A DNA stretch of 64,000 nt from the NCBI GenBank assembly GCA_947259215.1, contig CAMYLJ010000016.1, positions 1 to 64,000 of the forward strand, written 5' to 3'. This document shows positions 38,990 to 47,818 of this stretch, piece by piece. How positions within the stretch are numbered: the first letter of the stretch is position 1; every line of letters starts with the position of its first letter. The position numbers and the translations under genes are program-made. The DNA comes from an uncultured delta proteobacterium. GTDB lineage: Bacteria > Myxococcota_A > UBA9160 > JAFDET01. The notes below the pieces were generated by a model. The model saw nothing but the letters and a program-made list of their open reading frames with translations, was not told where the DNA came from and did not search any database.

Positions 38990-41310
38990 TGGCGCGCGCC
39001 CGCTGTCGGGTGGAGCTCTGCGGGATCGTCCAGGGCGTCGGCTTCCGGCCGTGGGCGTCGCGTACCGCGCTCGCGCTCGGGCTTGGCGGTGGCGTGCGCA
39101 ACACCGGAGCCGGCGTGCGCGTGCAGCTCGACGGGGAGCGCAGCGCGATCGACGCCTGGCTGGTCGCGCTCCGCGAGGCAGCGCCCGCAGGCGCGCAGAT
39201 GGAGTCCCTCGATCTGACCTGGGACCGATCGCGCGGCGAGCGGGACTTCGCCATCGAGGCCAGCGACGTCGCGCCGACGGCGGCTGCCACCCGCATCCCG
39301 CCCGACGCGGCCGTGTGCCCGGACTGCCTGGGCGAGCTCTTCGATCCGCGCGACCGACGCTACCGCCACGCCTTCTGCCATTGCGCGCGCTGTGGGCCGC
39401 GTGCTTCGGTCCTGCGCGCGCTTCCCTTCGACCGCGAGCGCACCACCCTGGCGGCCTTCCCGATGTGCGACGACTGTCGGCGCGAGTACGCGGATCCGGA
39501 CGACCGCCGCCATCACGCCCAGACCCTGGCGTGCCCGGCCTGTGGCCCGCGGCTGCGCGCACTGGACGCCGACGGCCGGGAGCTGGCCGGCGAGCCCGTG
39601 GAGACGGCGGCGCGTCAGCTCGCGGCCGGCGCGATCGTGGCGCTGAAGGGCTACGGGGGCTTCCATCTCGCGGTCGACGCGACGCGCGCCGACACCGTCG
39701 CCCGCCTGCGCAAGCGCAAGGGTCGGCCGGTCAAGGCCTTGGCGCTCGCCGTGCCGGACCTGGCCAGCGCGCGGCGCCTGGTGCGGCTGTCACGCGCGGA
39801 CGAACGGCTCCTGGAAGGGCCGGAGCGCGCGATCCTGGTGGCGCCGCGCCGGCGCGAAGGCTGCGCGGCCCTGGGTCTGGCCGAGGCCGTGGCGCCGGGC
39901 ACGCACGACCTGGGCCTGCTGCTGCCGCATGCGCCCCTGCATCACCTGCTGTTCTTCGCGCCCGGCGCCCGCCCGGGGCACTCCGCGCCGCGCTTCTCCG
40001 CCCTGGTCCTGACGTCCGCGAATCGCAGCGAGGAGCCGACGCTCCACGCGGACGCTGCCGCGCGTCGGCGCCTGGCGGGGATCGCCGACCTGCTGCTCGT
40101 CCACGACCGCGAGGTCGCACGACCCAGCGACGACCCGGTCTTCCGCAGCGCGCCGGACGGACCGATTCCGATCCGCCTGTCGCGGTCCACGGCGCCGCGG
40201 GTGCTGCCGCTGCCGGCGGGCTTGCGCGCGGACGCGCCGGTGCTGGCGCTCGGCGGCGATTTGAAGAGCGCTCCCGCCCTGGCGCTGGGCGAGGAGATCG
40301 TCCTGGCCGAGCACGTGGGGGACCTGGCCAACGCCGACGCCGCGGACGCCCTGGTGGAGCGGGCGACGCGGCTGGCGCGGCTCCTGGGCGTGCGGCCGCG
40401 GCTCGCCGTGCACGACGCGCATCCGGACTCCGTGGCGCGCGGGTTGGCCGAACGCCTCGCGCCGCGCTGCCTCGAGGTGCAACACCACCACGCCCACGCC
40501 CTGGCGTGCCTGGCGGAGCATCGGCGCGCCGGCCCCGCGCTGGCCCTGGTGTTGGACGGCGCCGGCTTCGGCGCCGACGGCAGCGTGTGGGGCGGTGAGC
40601 TCCTGTGCGTCGACGCTCGCCGCGCAGAGCGCCTCGCCCACCTGGAGCAGGTACCCCTGCCGGGGGGCGACGCTGCGGCGCGCGAGCCCTGGCGCATGGC
40701 CGCAGTCTGGCTCGCGCGCGCCTTCCCGGACGGCGCTCCGCCGCTGCCCTGGCACCGTCGGCGCGACCCGGCTCGGGTGCGCCAGGTGGAGGCCATCGCG
40801 GCGCGCGGCCTGCACAGCCCCGCCACGTCGTCTGCCGGTCGGCTGTTCGACGCGGTGGCTTCGCTGCTCGATCTCTGCGACGTCGTCAGCCACGAGGGAG
40901 AGGCGGCGCTGGCGCTGGAGTCGCTGGCGGCCGGCGCCGCCGACGCGACGCCGGGCCGGGCGTTTGCGTGTCCGCCTGCCCAAGCTGAGGTCGTGCCCGT
41001 GGCCGACCTGGTGCGGGACCTCATGCTGTCGCACGCGGGCGGCGCCGACCGGGCGCAGCTGGCGTCTGCGTTCCACGAGCAGCTCGCGGCCCGCCTGGCG
41101 GCGTTCGCGATCGGGCACGCCCGGCGCCGCTCCCTCGACGGGGTGGCCCTCACGGGGGGTTGCTTCCAGAACCGGATCCTGCTGGCGTCGCTGGCCGCCC
41201 GCCTGCGCAGCGCCGGGCTGGAGCCCCTGATCCACCGGCGTCTCCCGCCCAACGACGCGGCCCTCGCCGTCGGCCAGGCCGTCGCCGCCTGCGGCGGGGA
41301 CGTTCCTTGA
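38989..41310 (+). CDS. hypF: Carbamoyltransferase HypF
   Basis: 773 residues. An acylphosphatase domain (GIVQGVGFRPWA, residues 1-90), a double zinc finger (CPDC...CARC and CDDC...CPAC), a YrdC-like domain (ALKGYGGFHLAVDA, LTSANRSEEP) and a Kae1-like domain (HHHAHALACLAEH, GGCFQNRILL) are in order. It makes carbamoyl-adenylate and passes the group to HypE. The last codons and stop lie in one arm of a long palindromic element (41296-41377), so the final few residues probably came from that element. It ends the hydrogenase-hyp operon. Confidence 0.97.
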   Translation: MARARCRVELCGIVQGVGFRPWASRTALALGLGGGVRNTGAGVRVQLDGERSAIDAWLVALREAAPAGAQMESLDLTWDRSRGERDFAIEASDVAPTAAATRIPPDAAVCPDCLGELFDPRDRRYRHAFCHCARCGPRASVLRALPFDRERTTLAAFPMCDDCRREYADPDDRRHHAQTLACPACGPRLRALDADGRELAGEPVETAARQLAAGAIVALKGYGGFHLAVDATRADTVARLRKRKGRPVKALALAVPDLASARRLVRLSRADERLLEGPERAILVAPRRREGCAALGLAEAVAPGTHDLGLLLPHAPLHHLLFFAPGARPGHSAPRFSALVLTSANRSEEPTLHADAAARRRLAGIADLLLVHDREVARPSDDPVFRSAPDGPIPIRLSRSTAPRVLPLPAGLRADAPVLALGGDLKSAPALALGEEIVLAEHVGDLANADAADALVERATRLARLLGVRPRLAVHDAHPDSVARGLAERLAPRCLEVQHHHAHALACLAEHRRAGPALALVLDGAGFGADGSVWGGELLCVDARRAERLAHLEQVPLPGGDAAAREPWRMAAVWLARAFPDGAPPLPWHRRRDPARVRQVEAIAARGLHSPATSSAGRLFDAVASLLDLCDVVSHEGEAALALESLAAGAADATPGRAFACPPAQAEVVPVADLVRDLMLSHAGGADRAQLASAFHEQLAARLAAFAIGHARRRSLDGVALTGGCFQNRILLASLAARLRSAGLEPLIHRRLPPNDAALAVGQAVAACGGDVP

Positions 41311-41377
41311 GTTTTGCGCCGAGCGACAGTCCTCACGCGAGGAGTGTCCCTCGGCGCAAATTCAGAGGCACGTCCCC
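41296..41377. repeat. 82-bp palindromic element overlapping the end of hypF
   Basis: The core, 41313-41360, is two 22-base arms around the loop ACGC; 20 of 22 positions pair, starting TTTGCGCCGAG and ending CTCGGCGCAAA. Imperfect pairing continues outward to GGGGACGT at 41296 and ACGTCCCC at 41370, so the whole unit spans the hypF stop codon. The shape is that of a REP-like or miniature mobile palindrome that can also act as a terminator. No transposase is nearby. Repeat status in the genome cannot be seen from one copy. Confidence 0.75.
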
Positions 41378-41494
41378 GCTGCACGTCCCGTCCCCGCCGC
41401 AGGCGGCAGCTTCTGGGCAACTCAGCGGCAGGCGATGCGCAGCGAGGGCGTCCGCAATCAAGCGTGCAGCCTGGGGCTCCGAAACGAGACGAGT
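41378..41494. other. Intergenic stretch after the palindrome
   Basis: Short direct echoes of the element's end (CACGTCCC appears again at 41382) and a small hairpin CCGCCGCAGGCGG are seen; no promoter can be assigned for the next gene. Confidence 0.3.
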
Positions 41495-42946
41495 ATGGGT
41501 GGGTCCCTCGCCAATTCGAGCCTCGCGCGCATGGCCGCGGTCTTCTTCATGGCGTCCGCGCTACTGGGCCCCCTCGCCCGCTTTGCCCGCGGCGACGCGG
41601 CGGCGCCGCTGGCGGCCGAGTGGGGAGCCGTGGCGTTCGGCTTGTTCGCGTTCTTCGCGCCCTGGGATCGCTGGCCCCAGCGAGCGCTGCACGCGGTGGC
41701 GGCGGTCGGGTTCGGCCTGAAGATCGTGACGACCTTCGAGATCGGCGCCAGCCCCTACCTCTACGCGCTCCACTACCTGATGCTCTTCATGTGGATCGGA
41801 GCGGCGCTCGGTCCCCGCGTCCCCCTGGCCTGGGGCCTGCCCGCCGGGGCCGCCTACGTGGTGCCGCTGCTGCTGATCGGGGCGGAACGAGCGGCGATCG
41901 CGTCGACCGCCCTGGTGATCCCCGCCAGCATCTTCACCGGCGAAGCGGCCGCCTGGCTGGCGACCCACCTGCGCAGCGCCGAGCTCATGAGCCAGAGCCG
42001 CGCCAGCAAGATGGCGGGGCTGGTGGACGCCACCCTGGCATTGGCGGCGAGCGAGGCGCCCGACCAGCTGGCGCGCCTCACCGCGCTGGGTGCCACGGAG
42101 ATCTACGCCGCGGACTGCGCCCTGGTCCTGTTGGAGGATGCGGACGCGCGCCTCGCCCCGTTGGGTGAAGCGGGCTGGAAGGAGCAGTCGCTCGAGCGGC
42201 TCGAGGATGCGGCGACGCTCGCGCTGCTGCGGGAGGCCATGGCGAGCGAGAACGGCATCGGGGCCACGGGCCTCGTCGAGCTGGCCGCGTCCTTCGGGCT
42301 GGGAAGCGTCCGCGTGCTCTCCCTGCGCGGCTCCGGCGATGCTCTGGGCGTGGCCGTCGTGGGCAGCTTCGCGAAGGCCGAGCCCGCCGACGAGTTCACC
42401 GAGTACGTGGCGCGGACCCTGGCGACCCAGGCGGGCCTCGGCTTCGAGCGTATACACGCTGCCGAGAGCCTGCGCGACGAGTCGCTGCGCGATCCCCTCA
42501 CCGACGTCGGCAACCGGCGGTCCGCCGAGGCCGCGTTGCGCCGGCTGAAGCCGGGGGACGCGGTCGGCGTGATCGACCTGGACCACTTCAAGCGGGTGAA
42601 CGACAGCTACGGCCACGCGGCCGGCGACCGCGCGCTGCGCGCCCTGGCCGATCATCTGCGCGACTCGGTCCGGGGTCCCGATTCGGTGTTCCGGGTGGGC
42701 GGCGAGGAGTTCCTGGTCGTCCTGCCCGGCGCGGGTCAGGCCGCGCTCTCGGTGGTGCGCCGGCTGCACGAGCGCTGGCAGGACCAGGAACGGGTTGCTG
42801 CATTCAGCGCCGGCGTGGCGATCGTGGCGGCCGGCGAGTCCGCCGAGGCCGCCGTGGCGCGCGCCGACACTGCTCTCTACGCGGCCAAGCGCGCGGGGCG
42901 CAACCGCGTCGTCCTGGACGCCAGCGCGGGTCACGAAGCCGACTGA
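41495..42946 (+). CDS. Membrane-bound diguanylate cyclase (GGDEF) with GAF-like region
   Basis: It makes cyclic di-GMP. About five membrane helices occupy residues 12-160, a GAF-like region lies near 190-330, and a GGDEF domain ends the protein (GVIDLDHFKRVNDSYGHAAGD). The active motif is GGEEF at about 402; RGPD sits five residues before it, the inhibitory I-site, so product feedback is expected. The ATG at 41495 starts closest to the first helix; an in-frame ATG at 41435 adds 20 polar residues. Neither has a strong ribosome site. It stands alone between the hyp operon and a DUF1329 gene. Confidence 0.9.
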   Translation: MGGSLANSSLARMAAVFFMASALLGPLARFARGDAAAPLAAEWGAVAFGLFAFFAPWDRWPQRALHAVAAVGFGLKIVTTFEIGASPYLYALHYLMLFMWIGAALGPRVPLAWGLPAGAAYVVPLLLIGAERAAIASTALVIPASIFTGEAAAWLATHLRSAELMSQSRASKMAGLVDATLALAASEAPDQLARLTALGATEIYAADCALVLLEDADARLAPLGEAGWKEQSLERLEDAATLALLREAMASENGIGATGLVELAASFGLGSVRVLSLRGSGDALGVAVVGSFAKAEPADEFTEYVARTLATQAGLGFERIHAAESLRDESLRDPLTDVGNRRSAEAALRRLKPGDAVGVIDLDHFKRVNDSYGHAAGDRALRALADHLRDSVRGPDSVFRVGGEEFLVVLPGAGQAALSVVRRLHERWQDQERVAAFSAGVAIVAAGESAEAAVARADTALYAAKRAGRNRVVLDASAGHEAD

Positions 42947-43033
42947 TCCCGGTGGTCGGTGCCGGGGCCCGTGCGCGCGGTCCGGAATGTCCCTATCTAT
43001 GTCGTTCCTGTTCCGCCCGCCGGAGGTACGCCC

Positions 43034-44353
43034 GTGCCGTCGCCGAAGCTCGTTCCGCTCCCGCTCTTCCTTCTCCTGCTGCTGGCCCCTGACGCGGCCG
43101 CCCAGGAGGACGCCGCTCCGGCGGCGCCCCCCTTCCAGGAGGGCGAGATCATCGCCTTCGACGCGATCGACCGCCTGAAGCCCTACCTGCCCCAGCAGTT
43201 CTGGTCGAACCGCGACTTCTTCTTCTACGACGGCATGCAGCTCGAGATCGGGCCCACCCAGGCGGACTACACACCAGCTCCGGTCTACCAGGACGCCACC
43301 GGAAAGTACCGGGGCCAGTCGCGGATCGGCCCGGACCAGAGCCTCGAGAACTACACCGCGGGCCAGCCCTTCCCGATGGAGGAGATCGACTGCAAAGGCG
43401 ATCCCGACGCCGGCGTGAAGATCATCTGGAACCACGAGTACCAGTGGTCCGGCGGCGGCGGCCAGACCAAGTTCTACTACTCCTACTGGGATCGCGGCGA
43501 GCAGCTTCCTCTCTACTACGAAGGCACCGCCCGGGGCGTGAAGCTGTCGCACCGGGCCGAGCCCGAGTACGAGAAGACGCAGGGCGATGTCTTCCGCAAG
43601 GAGAAGCGCAAGAGCGCCAGTGGCCCGTCCGTGGAGGCGCCCTTCGACGCCCGCGGGATCCAGCTGCTGACCTACCGTTACAAGAGCTCCGACGGTCCCC
43701 GCTCGCGGGCGAAAAACGACGACACCTGGGTCTACATCCCGACCCTGCGGCGAGTTCGGCGGATCTCCTCGGCCCAGCGCACGGACGCCGTCTCCGGCAC
43801 CGACTTCACGTTCGACGACCTGCGCAGCTTCAACGGCATCGTGCCGCAGTACGAGTGGAGCTGCCTCGAAGAGCGCTGGCTGATCGGTCCCATGAACACG
43901 CGCCAGAAGGCATACCCCTACGACAAGGACCACAACTTCGGCCCCTACGGGCTCTCGTACGCCGACGACCGCTGGGAGCTGCGCAAGGCGGTGCTGGTGC
44001 GCATGGTCCCGAAGAACGAGGACCACCCGTACCACCACAAGGACATCTGGTTCGACAAGCAGACCCTGACCGCCATGTACTCCTTCGCGTATGACCGCAA
44101 GGAGGAGCTCTGGAAGATCATCTGGCACAACAAGCGCTGGAGCCAGGACCATTCGCTCACGGGCGAGTGGTACGCGGGCTGGGAGGGCGTGCCGGAGCCG
44201 CGGGATCTGCTGATCGTCTCCGACACCATCGTCAACACCCAGACCGGCACCGGCAACCGGATCGAGTTCTGGGACCTGAACGGCACGCCGCTGGCGAGCA
44301 AGGGCAAGATCCGACGCTTCATCGACGTGGGGCGGCTCACGCGGGGGCGCTGA
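43034..44353 (+). CDS. DUF1329 family exported protein
   Basis: 439 residues. A signal peptide (hydrophobic core PLPLFLLLLLAPDAAAQ) precedes a LolA-like DUF1329 domain: FFYDGMQLEIGP, WVYIPTLRRVRRISSAQRTDAVSGTD and FNGIVPQYEW are family-like. These proteins lie in the periplasm or outer membrane and often accompany lipid or hydrophobic-compound transport genes; their function is not settled. I chose GTG 43034 because GGAGG lies seven bases upstream and the signal peptide then begins properly; the frame opens further back to a GTG at 42959. It converges with the acyltransferase gene 30 bases away. Confidence 0.85.
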   Translation: MPSPKLVPLPLFLLLLLAPDAAAQEDAAPAAPPFQEGEIIAFDAIDRLKPYLPQQFWSNRDFFFYDGMQLEIGPTQADYTPAPVYQDATGKYRGQSRIGPDQSLENYTAGQPFPMEEIDCKGDPDAGVKIIWNHEYQWSGGGGQTKFYYSYWDRGEQLPLYYEGTARGVKLSHRAEPEYEKTQGDVFRKEKRKSASGPSVEAPFDARGIQLLTYRYKSSDGPRSRAKNDDTWVYIPTLRRVRRISSAQRTDAVSGTDFTFDDLRSFNGIVPQYEWSCLEERWLIGPMNTRQKAYPYDKDHNFGPYGLSYADDRWELRKAVLVRMVPKNEDHPYHHKDIWFDKQTLTAMYSFAYDRKEELWKIIWHNKRWSQDHSLTGEWYAGWEGVPEPRDLLIVSDTIVNTQTGTGNRIEFWDLNGTPLASKGKIRRFIDVGRLTRGR

Positions 44354-44383
44354 GCGGGGCGATCCCGGCCTGCGCGCCGGCGG

Positions 44384-46528
44384 TCACTCCGGATCGGCGC
44401 CGGGTAGGTCGCCCGTGGGCTCCGCACGCCTGCGGGAGCGGAGCGCCGCCCCGAAGGCCCGGGCTCCGCGCCGGAGGCCCGCGCCGGCGGCGCGCAGACC
44501 GTCCATCCCGAGCATGCGCAGGTGGTCCCGGGCGATGCGGATCTCCTCGCGCCGCGCCTCGGCCAGGATCGCCTCCAGCGGGCGGTCGTCGGCCTTGTAG
44601 ATCTCCACCTCCACCGGGTCGCCAGCCTGGTTGCGCACGCCCCGCTCGATCAGCTTGCGGATGGTACGGGTCGGCAGCACATGGCTCGGCAGGAAGGGGC
44701 GCAGGTCGGCGTGATCGTCGATCCGCAGGTTCGCGGCTCGTGCGATCACCTTGCACGCGGAGTTGGCGCAGGTGAGGGTGCGCTGCTCGCGCCCCGCGTA
44801 GCGCTCCAGCTCGTCGCGGATCGCGTTCAGGGACTTGACCGGGATTCCGCGGAAGCGGATCAGGATGCCGCGGTAGACGTAGTCGCGCTGCTTCACCTTG
44901 AGGCGGCGGAAGATGTCGCCGTCGAAGCGGCGGCTGCCGACGTTGAGGTAGATGTGGGAGGGGGCGCGGATCCCGATCAGCAGCTCGTGGGAGTCCGGGC
45001 GCGCGAGGTCCGGCAGCGGGATCCGTCCCTGTTCGTCCACGGCGCTCTCGGGGATCCGGAGCACCCGTACGCGCTTGCCGCGGAAGGGCTCCTCGTGCAC
45101 GGCGATGGGCTCGTCTCCCGGAATCGCCAGCCGGTCGGGGACGGGCGCCGATTCGACGCAGCCCCAGTAGCGGATGCCGTCGAGCTCCCGGTCGAGGCGG
45201 CGCTCGATCGCCGCGACCCGGTCGAGTCCCAGCAGGTGCGCGTCGTCCGTGGCCAGGTTCTCGAGCCAGGCGAGGCGCACCATCCGGTTCAGCATGGCGC
45301 CGCCGCCCGCCTCGAGCAGGGCGTCGACGGCGGCCGGCCCGAGCGCCGGGCTCACCACCACCCGCAGCTGCCGATCGCTGGCGGTGTCGGAGCGGGGGGG
45401 CAGGTCCAGGAAGCGCGCGTTGTCGAGGTACGTGATCGGCACGATCCGGAGCGCATGCCCCGCCGCCCGGATGCCGCGGGCCAGGCGCTCGCCGAAGCCC
45501 GCGCGCGGCGGCCGGGTGCCGCGGAAGCCCTCGCAGACACTGCCCTCGGGATAGATCAGCACGTTGCGCGAGACACCCTGGTCCAGGGCCTCGAGGGCGC
45601 GCTCGACGGACGGGCCGCGTCCGCCCCCCACCGCGATCAGGCCGTTGGTGCGAGCCACACGCTGCTTCAGGAAGCGCGGCAGGAGCGGCAGCTGGTCGAC
45701 GGCGTTGAAGACCAGGTAGTCGGAAAGCCGCAGCTGCGAGAAGGTCACGTTGTCGCTGACCCCGTGGCGGTGCGCCGGCGTGTAGAGCGTCACCGCATCC
45801 GGCTGCGGGGACTCGAGGTGCTCCGCTCCCGTCACCTCGACGCCGTAGCCGCAGACGTCGCCCCAGGCCCGGAAGAGATCGTCCACGCGATTGGTGAAGG
45901 GCGTGCCGCGCTCGGGCTGCCGCTTGCGGCAGGCCGTCGCCACGGCGCGCACGAAGGCCACGACCAGCCGCACCAGGGCGCCGGAGCGGCGGGCCAGCCA
46001 GACCGCCCCGCGTCGCACCCGGTAGAGGCCGTCCACCAGCGTCGCAGGGGCTGGCCGGGGCGTGGTCGGGTCGAGCGCGCGAATCCGGGCGGAGAACGCC
46101 ACCAGCCCGGCGTAGAAGCGTTGGTAGACCGCGATGCGCTGATGGTCGCGCTCGCTGCCGTAGTGGGGTTCGAGCTCGCGGTAGCGCTGGCCCAGGCGCT
46201 CGAGCTGGCGGTAGCGACGCTCGATCCCGCGCATGCGCGTCCGCCCGTAGAACCCGCGCATGCTTTCGATCGCGCGAGCCAGCTCGCGCAGGACCTGCTC
46301 CATGAAGTGGGCGTGGAGACGGCGCTGGAAGTCGTCGAGCCGGGCCAGGAAGGCCTCCTGGGCCTCGCTGGCGCCGGCGAGGGCGCGAGCCCGCTCTTCG
46401 TCGTCCTGCTTCTCGTCGGCTAGGGCGCGGGCGCCCGCGTAGCCGTGGCCGTCGTCCAGCAGGCGGTACCACTCCTGCTCGAGCTCGCGCTCGTGTGTCC
46501 GCAGCTCGGCCAGCCCCGACGCCTTCAT
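44384..46528 (-). CDS. PlsC-like acyltransferase with long N- and C-terminal extensions
   Basis: 714 residues. A helical, charged N-terminal part (1-210) leads to a PlsC/LPLAT-like domain: TPAHRHGVSDN near 250, then VARTNGLIAVGGG and YPEGSVCEGF. The usual HxxxxD spacing is not kept (His-Arg-His-Gly-Val-Ser-Asp offers only x5 or x3). A C-terminal part of about 250 residues with RLKVKQRDYVYRGILIRF and CANSACKVIARAA is not recognised. No clear membrane helix except perhaps around residues 180-200. The start overlaps the stop of the upstream unknown gene (ATGA), so the two work together. It may transfer acyl groups to an unusual lipid; catalytic competence is uncertain. Confidence 0.75.
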   Translation of the reverse strand: MKASGLAELRTHERELEQEWYRLLDDGHGYAGARALADEKQDDEERARALAGASEAQEAFLARLDDFQRRLHAHFMEQVLRELARAIESMRGFYGRTRMRGIERRYRQLERLGQRYRELEPHYGSERDHQRIAVYQRFYAGLVAFSARIRALDPTTPRPAPATLVDGLYRVRRGAVWLARRSGALVRLVVAFVRAVATACRKRQPERGTPFTNRVDDLFRAWGDVCGYGVEVTGAEHLESPQPDAVTLYTPAHRHGVSDNVTFSQLRLSDYLVFNAVDQLPLLPRFLKQRVARTNGLIAVGGGRGPSVERALEALDQGVSRNVLIYPEGSVCEGFRGTRPPRAGFGERLARGIRAAGHALRIVPITYLDNARFLDLPPRSDTASDRQLRVVVSPALGPAAVDALLEAGGGAMLNRMVRLAWLENLATDDAHLLGLDRVAAIERRLDRELDGIRYWGCVESAPVPDRLAIPGDEPIAVHEEPFRGKRVRVLRIPESAVDEQGRIPLPDLARPDSHELLIGIRAPSHIYLNVGSRRFDGDIFRRLKVKQRDYVYRGILIRFRGIPVKSLNAIRDELERYAGREQRTLTCANSACKVIARAANLRIDDHADLRPFLPSHVLPTRTIRKLIERGVRNQAGDPVEVEIYKADDRPLEAILAEARREEIRIARDHLRMLGMDGLRAAGAGLRRGARAFGAALRSRRRAEPTGDLPGADPE

Positions 46529-47745
46529 GCCCCGAGCCCCTCCAGTGCCGGATGCGCGGGAGTCGCGCCGGCCGGAAACGGGGTGGCGCACCAGGCAGCG
46601 AGGCGCGCGCGCCGCGCCGGGAGGCCGGCCGCACGCGGCTGGCGCAGGCCCGCCGCCAGCAGCCGCCGGGCCCCGGCGGCGCTGTGCAGCCCGCGAACCG
46701 CGGACACCAGCCGGGTCGCGCGGGCGAGCCGGGCGCGCAGCGCGCCCTGGCGGGCCACGATCGCGCTCGCCAGCGACTGGGACGCGGCGGATCCGCCATC
46801 GGCCCGGTCCGCCAGCAGCCGGTATTCGAGATCGCGGAGATCGCGGAGCGTGCGCCGGATCCCACTCCGGTGGCTGGCCAGGAGCCAGCGCAAGGCGAAC
46901 GACAGCCGGACGCCCCATCCGCGACCACGCTGGCGCAGGCTCTGCGCCAGCAGGTCGCGCTCGGCCTCGATGCGCGCGCCCGTGGGCTCCGACGTCTCGC
47001 GCAGCAGCGCGAACGGCGTGCTGGCTGCGCCGCTGGTCGGAGGCGCAAGGTCAGCGCGCGCCAGCAGGCGCTCGCGCTCGCCGGGCGTGGCCAGCAGCCG
47101 CTCGATCAGGACGCGTTCGTAGAGGTGCGGGTTGCCGCGCAGCGCGTCGGCGCGGAAACGGAACTCCGGGTCGGACAGCATGGCGGGCAGCTCGCGTTGC
47201 AGGACGACGCCGCGCGCCGGCGGCACGCCGCGCTGTCGCTCCCACCAGGCGCGCAGGCGACTGCGCCGCACGCGCACGCAGCAGAGTCGTCCCTGGCCGC
47301 GGAAACGATGCACCGTCGCGTCTCGCGGCGCGCGCTGCAGCAGCCGGTCCTCCAGCGAATCCAATCGCTCGAGACTGTGGCCGTAGCGAAGCCTTCCCAG
47401 CGCGGAGAGCAGCTTGCACCGCGCCAGCAGGTAGCCCGCCGTCCAGAGCTGGGTGTTCAAGGGCGCGTACTCCATCAGCGGAATGGCCCACGCCATGCCC
47501 GCGTAGTAGAGAGCGGGATACACGCCGAACGCCTTGAGCGAGCCGAACAGCGCATCGAAGACCCCGACGTCCCAGTGCTCCCGGGCGATGGCGCGCAGCT
47601 GGCGGGCCACGGTACGCCACGCCCGGACCGCCCCGCGCCGGAGGGTCTCCAGGCGGCCCGGAACCGGAGCAGCCCGGCTGGCGGCCGTGAGCTCTGCGGC
47701 GAACCGGGCGGCCAGGCGGGTCACGTAGGCGGCGTCGGCATGCAT
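46525..47745 (-). CDS. Unknown Arg/Ala/Leu-rich protein coupled to the acyltransferase
   Basis: 406 residues, not recognised. Residues 60-110 (VFDALFGSLKAFGVYPALYYAGMAW and on) could form one or two membrane segments; the rest is rich in Arg, Ala and Leu with predicted helices. It has no signal peptide or known motif. It is translationally coupled to the downstream acyltransferase gene, suggesting a partner or anchor for it. Coding status is supported by that overlap and by length, less by homology. Confidence 0.65.
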   Translation of the reverse strand: MHADAAYVTRLAARFAAELTAASRAAPVPGRLETLRRGAVRAWRTVARQLRAIAREHWDVGVFDALFGSLKAFGVYPALYYAGMAWAIPLMEYAPLNTQLWTAGYLLARCKLLSALGRLRYGHSLERLDSLEDRLLQRAPRDATVHRFRGQGRLCCVRVRRSRLRAWWERQRGVPPARGVVLQRELPAMLSDPEFRFRADALRGNPHLYERVLIERLLATPGERERLLARADLAPPTSGAASTPFALLRETSEPTGARIEAERDLLAQSLRQRGRGWGVRLSFALRWLLASHRSGIRRTLRDLRDLEYRLLADRADGGSAASQSLASAIVARQGALRARLARATRLVSAVRGLHSAAGARRLLAAGLRQPRAAGLPARRARLAAWCATPFPAGATPAHPALEGLGA

Positions 47746-47797
47746 GCGGGATTGTGGAGCAGGCTTCGTGCCGGATCGGGCGAGGTCTGGTTACTTT

Positions 47798-47814
47798 AAC
47801 TATTACAGATAGTT
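47798..47814. promoter_or_regulatory. Dyad AACTAT-N5-ATAGTT before the sigma-54 activator gene
   Basis: A perfect 6-bp inverted repeat with a 5-base spacer sits four bases before the GTG start, in an AT-rich patch (47790-47820) that stands out from the GC-rich surroundings. It may be an operator, perhaps for autoregulation, or part of the promoter of this gene. Confidence 0.45.
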
Positions 47815-47818
47815 CAGA

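Noticed and set aside
41561-44152. 863-codon minus-strand frame opposite the diguanylate cyclase and DUF1329 genes
   Set aside because: It spans two real plus-strand genes and their gap, lacks motifs and a ribosome site, so it is a shadow frame.
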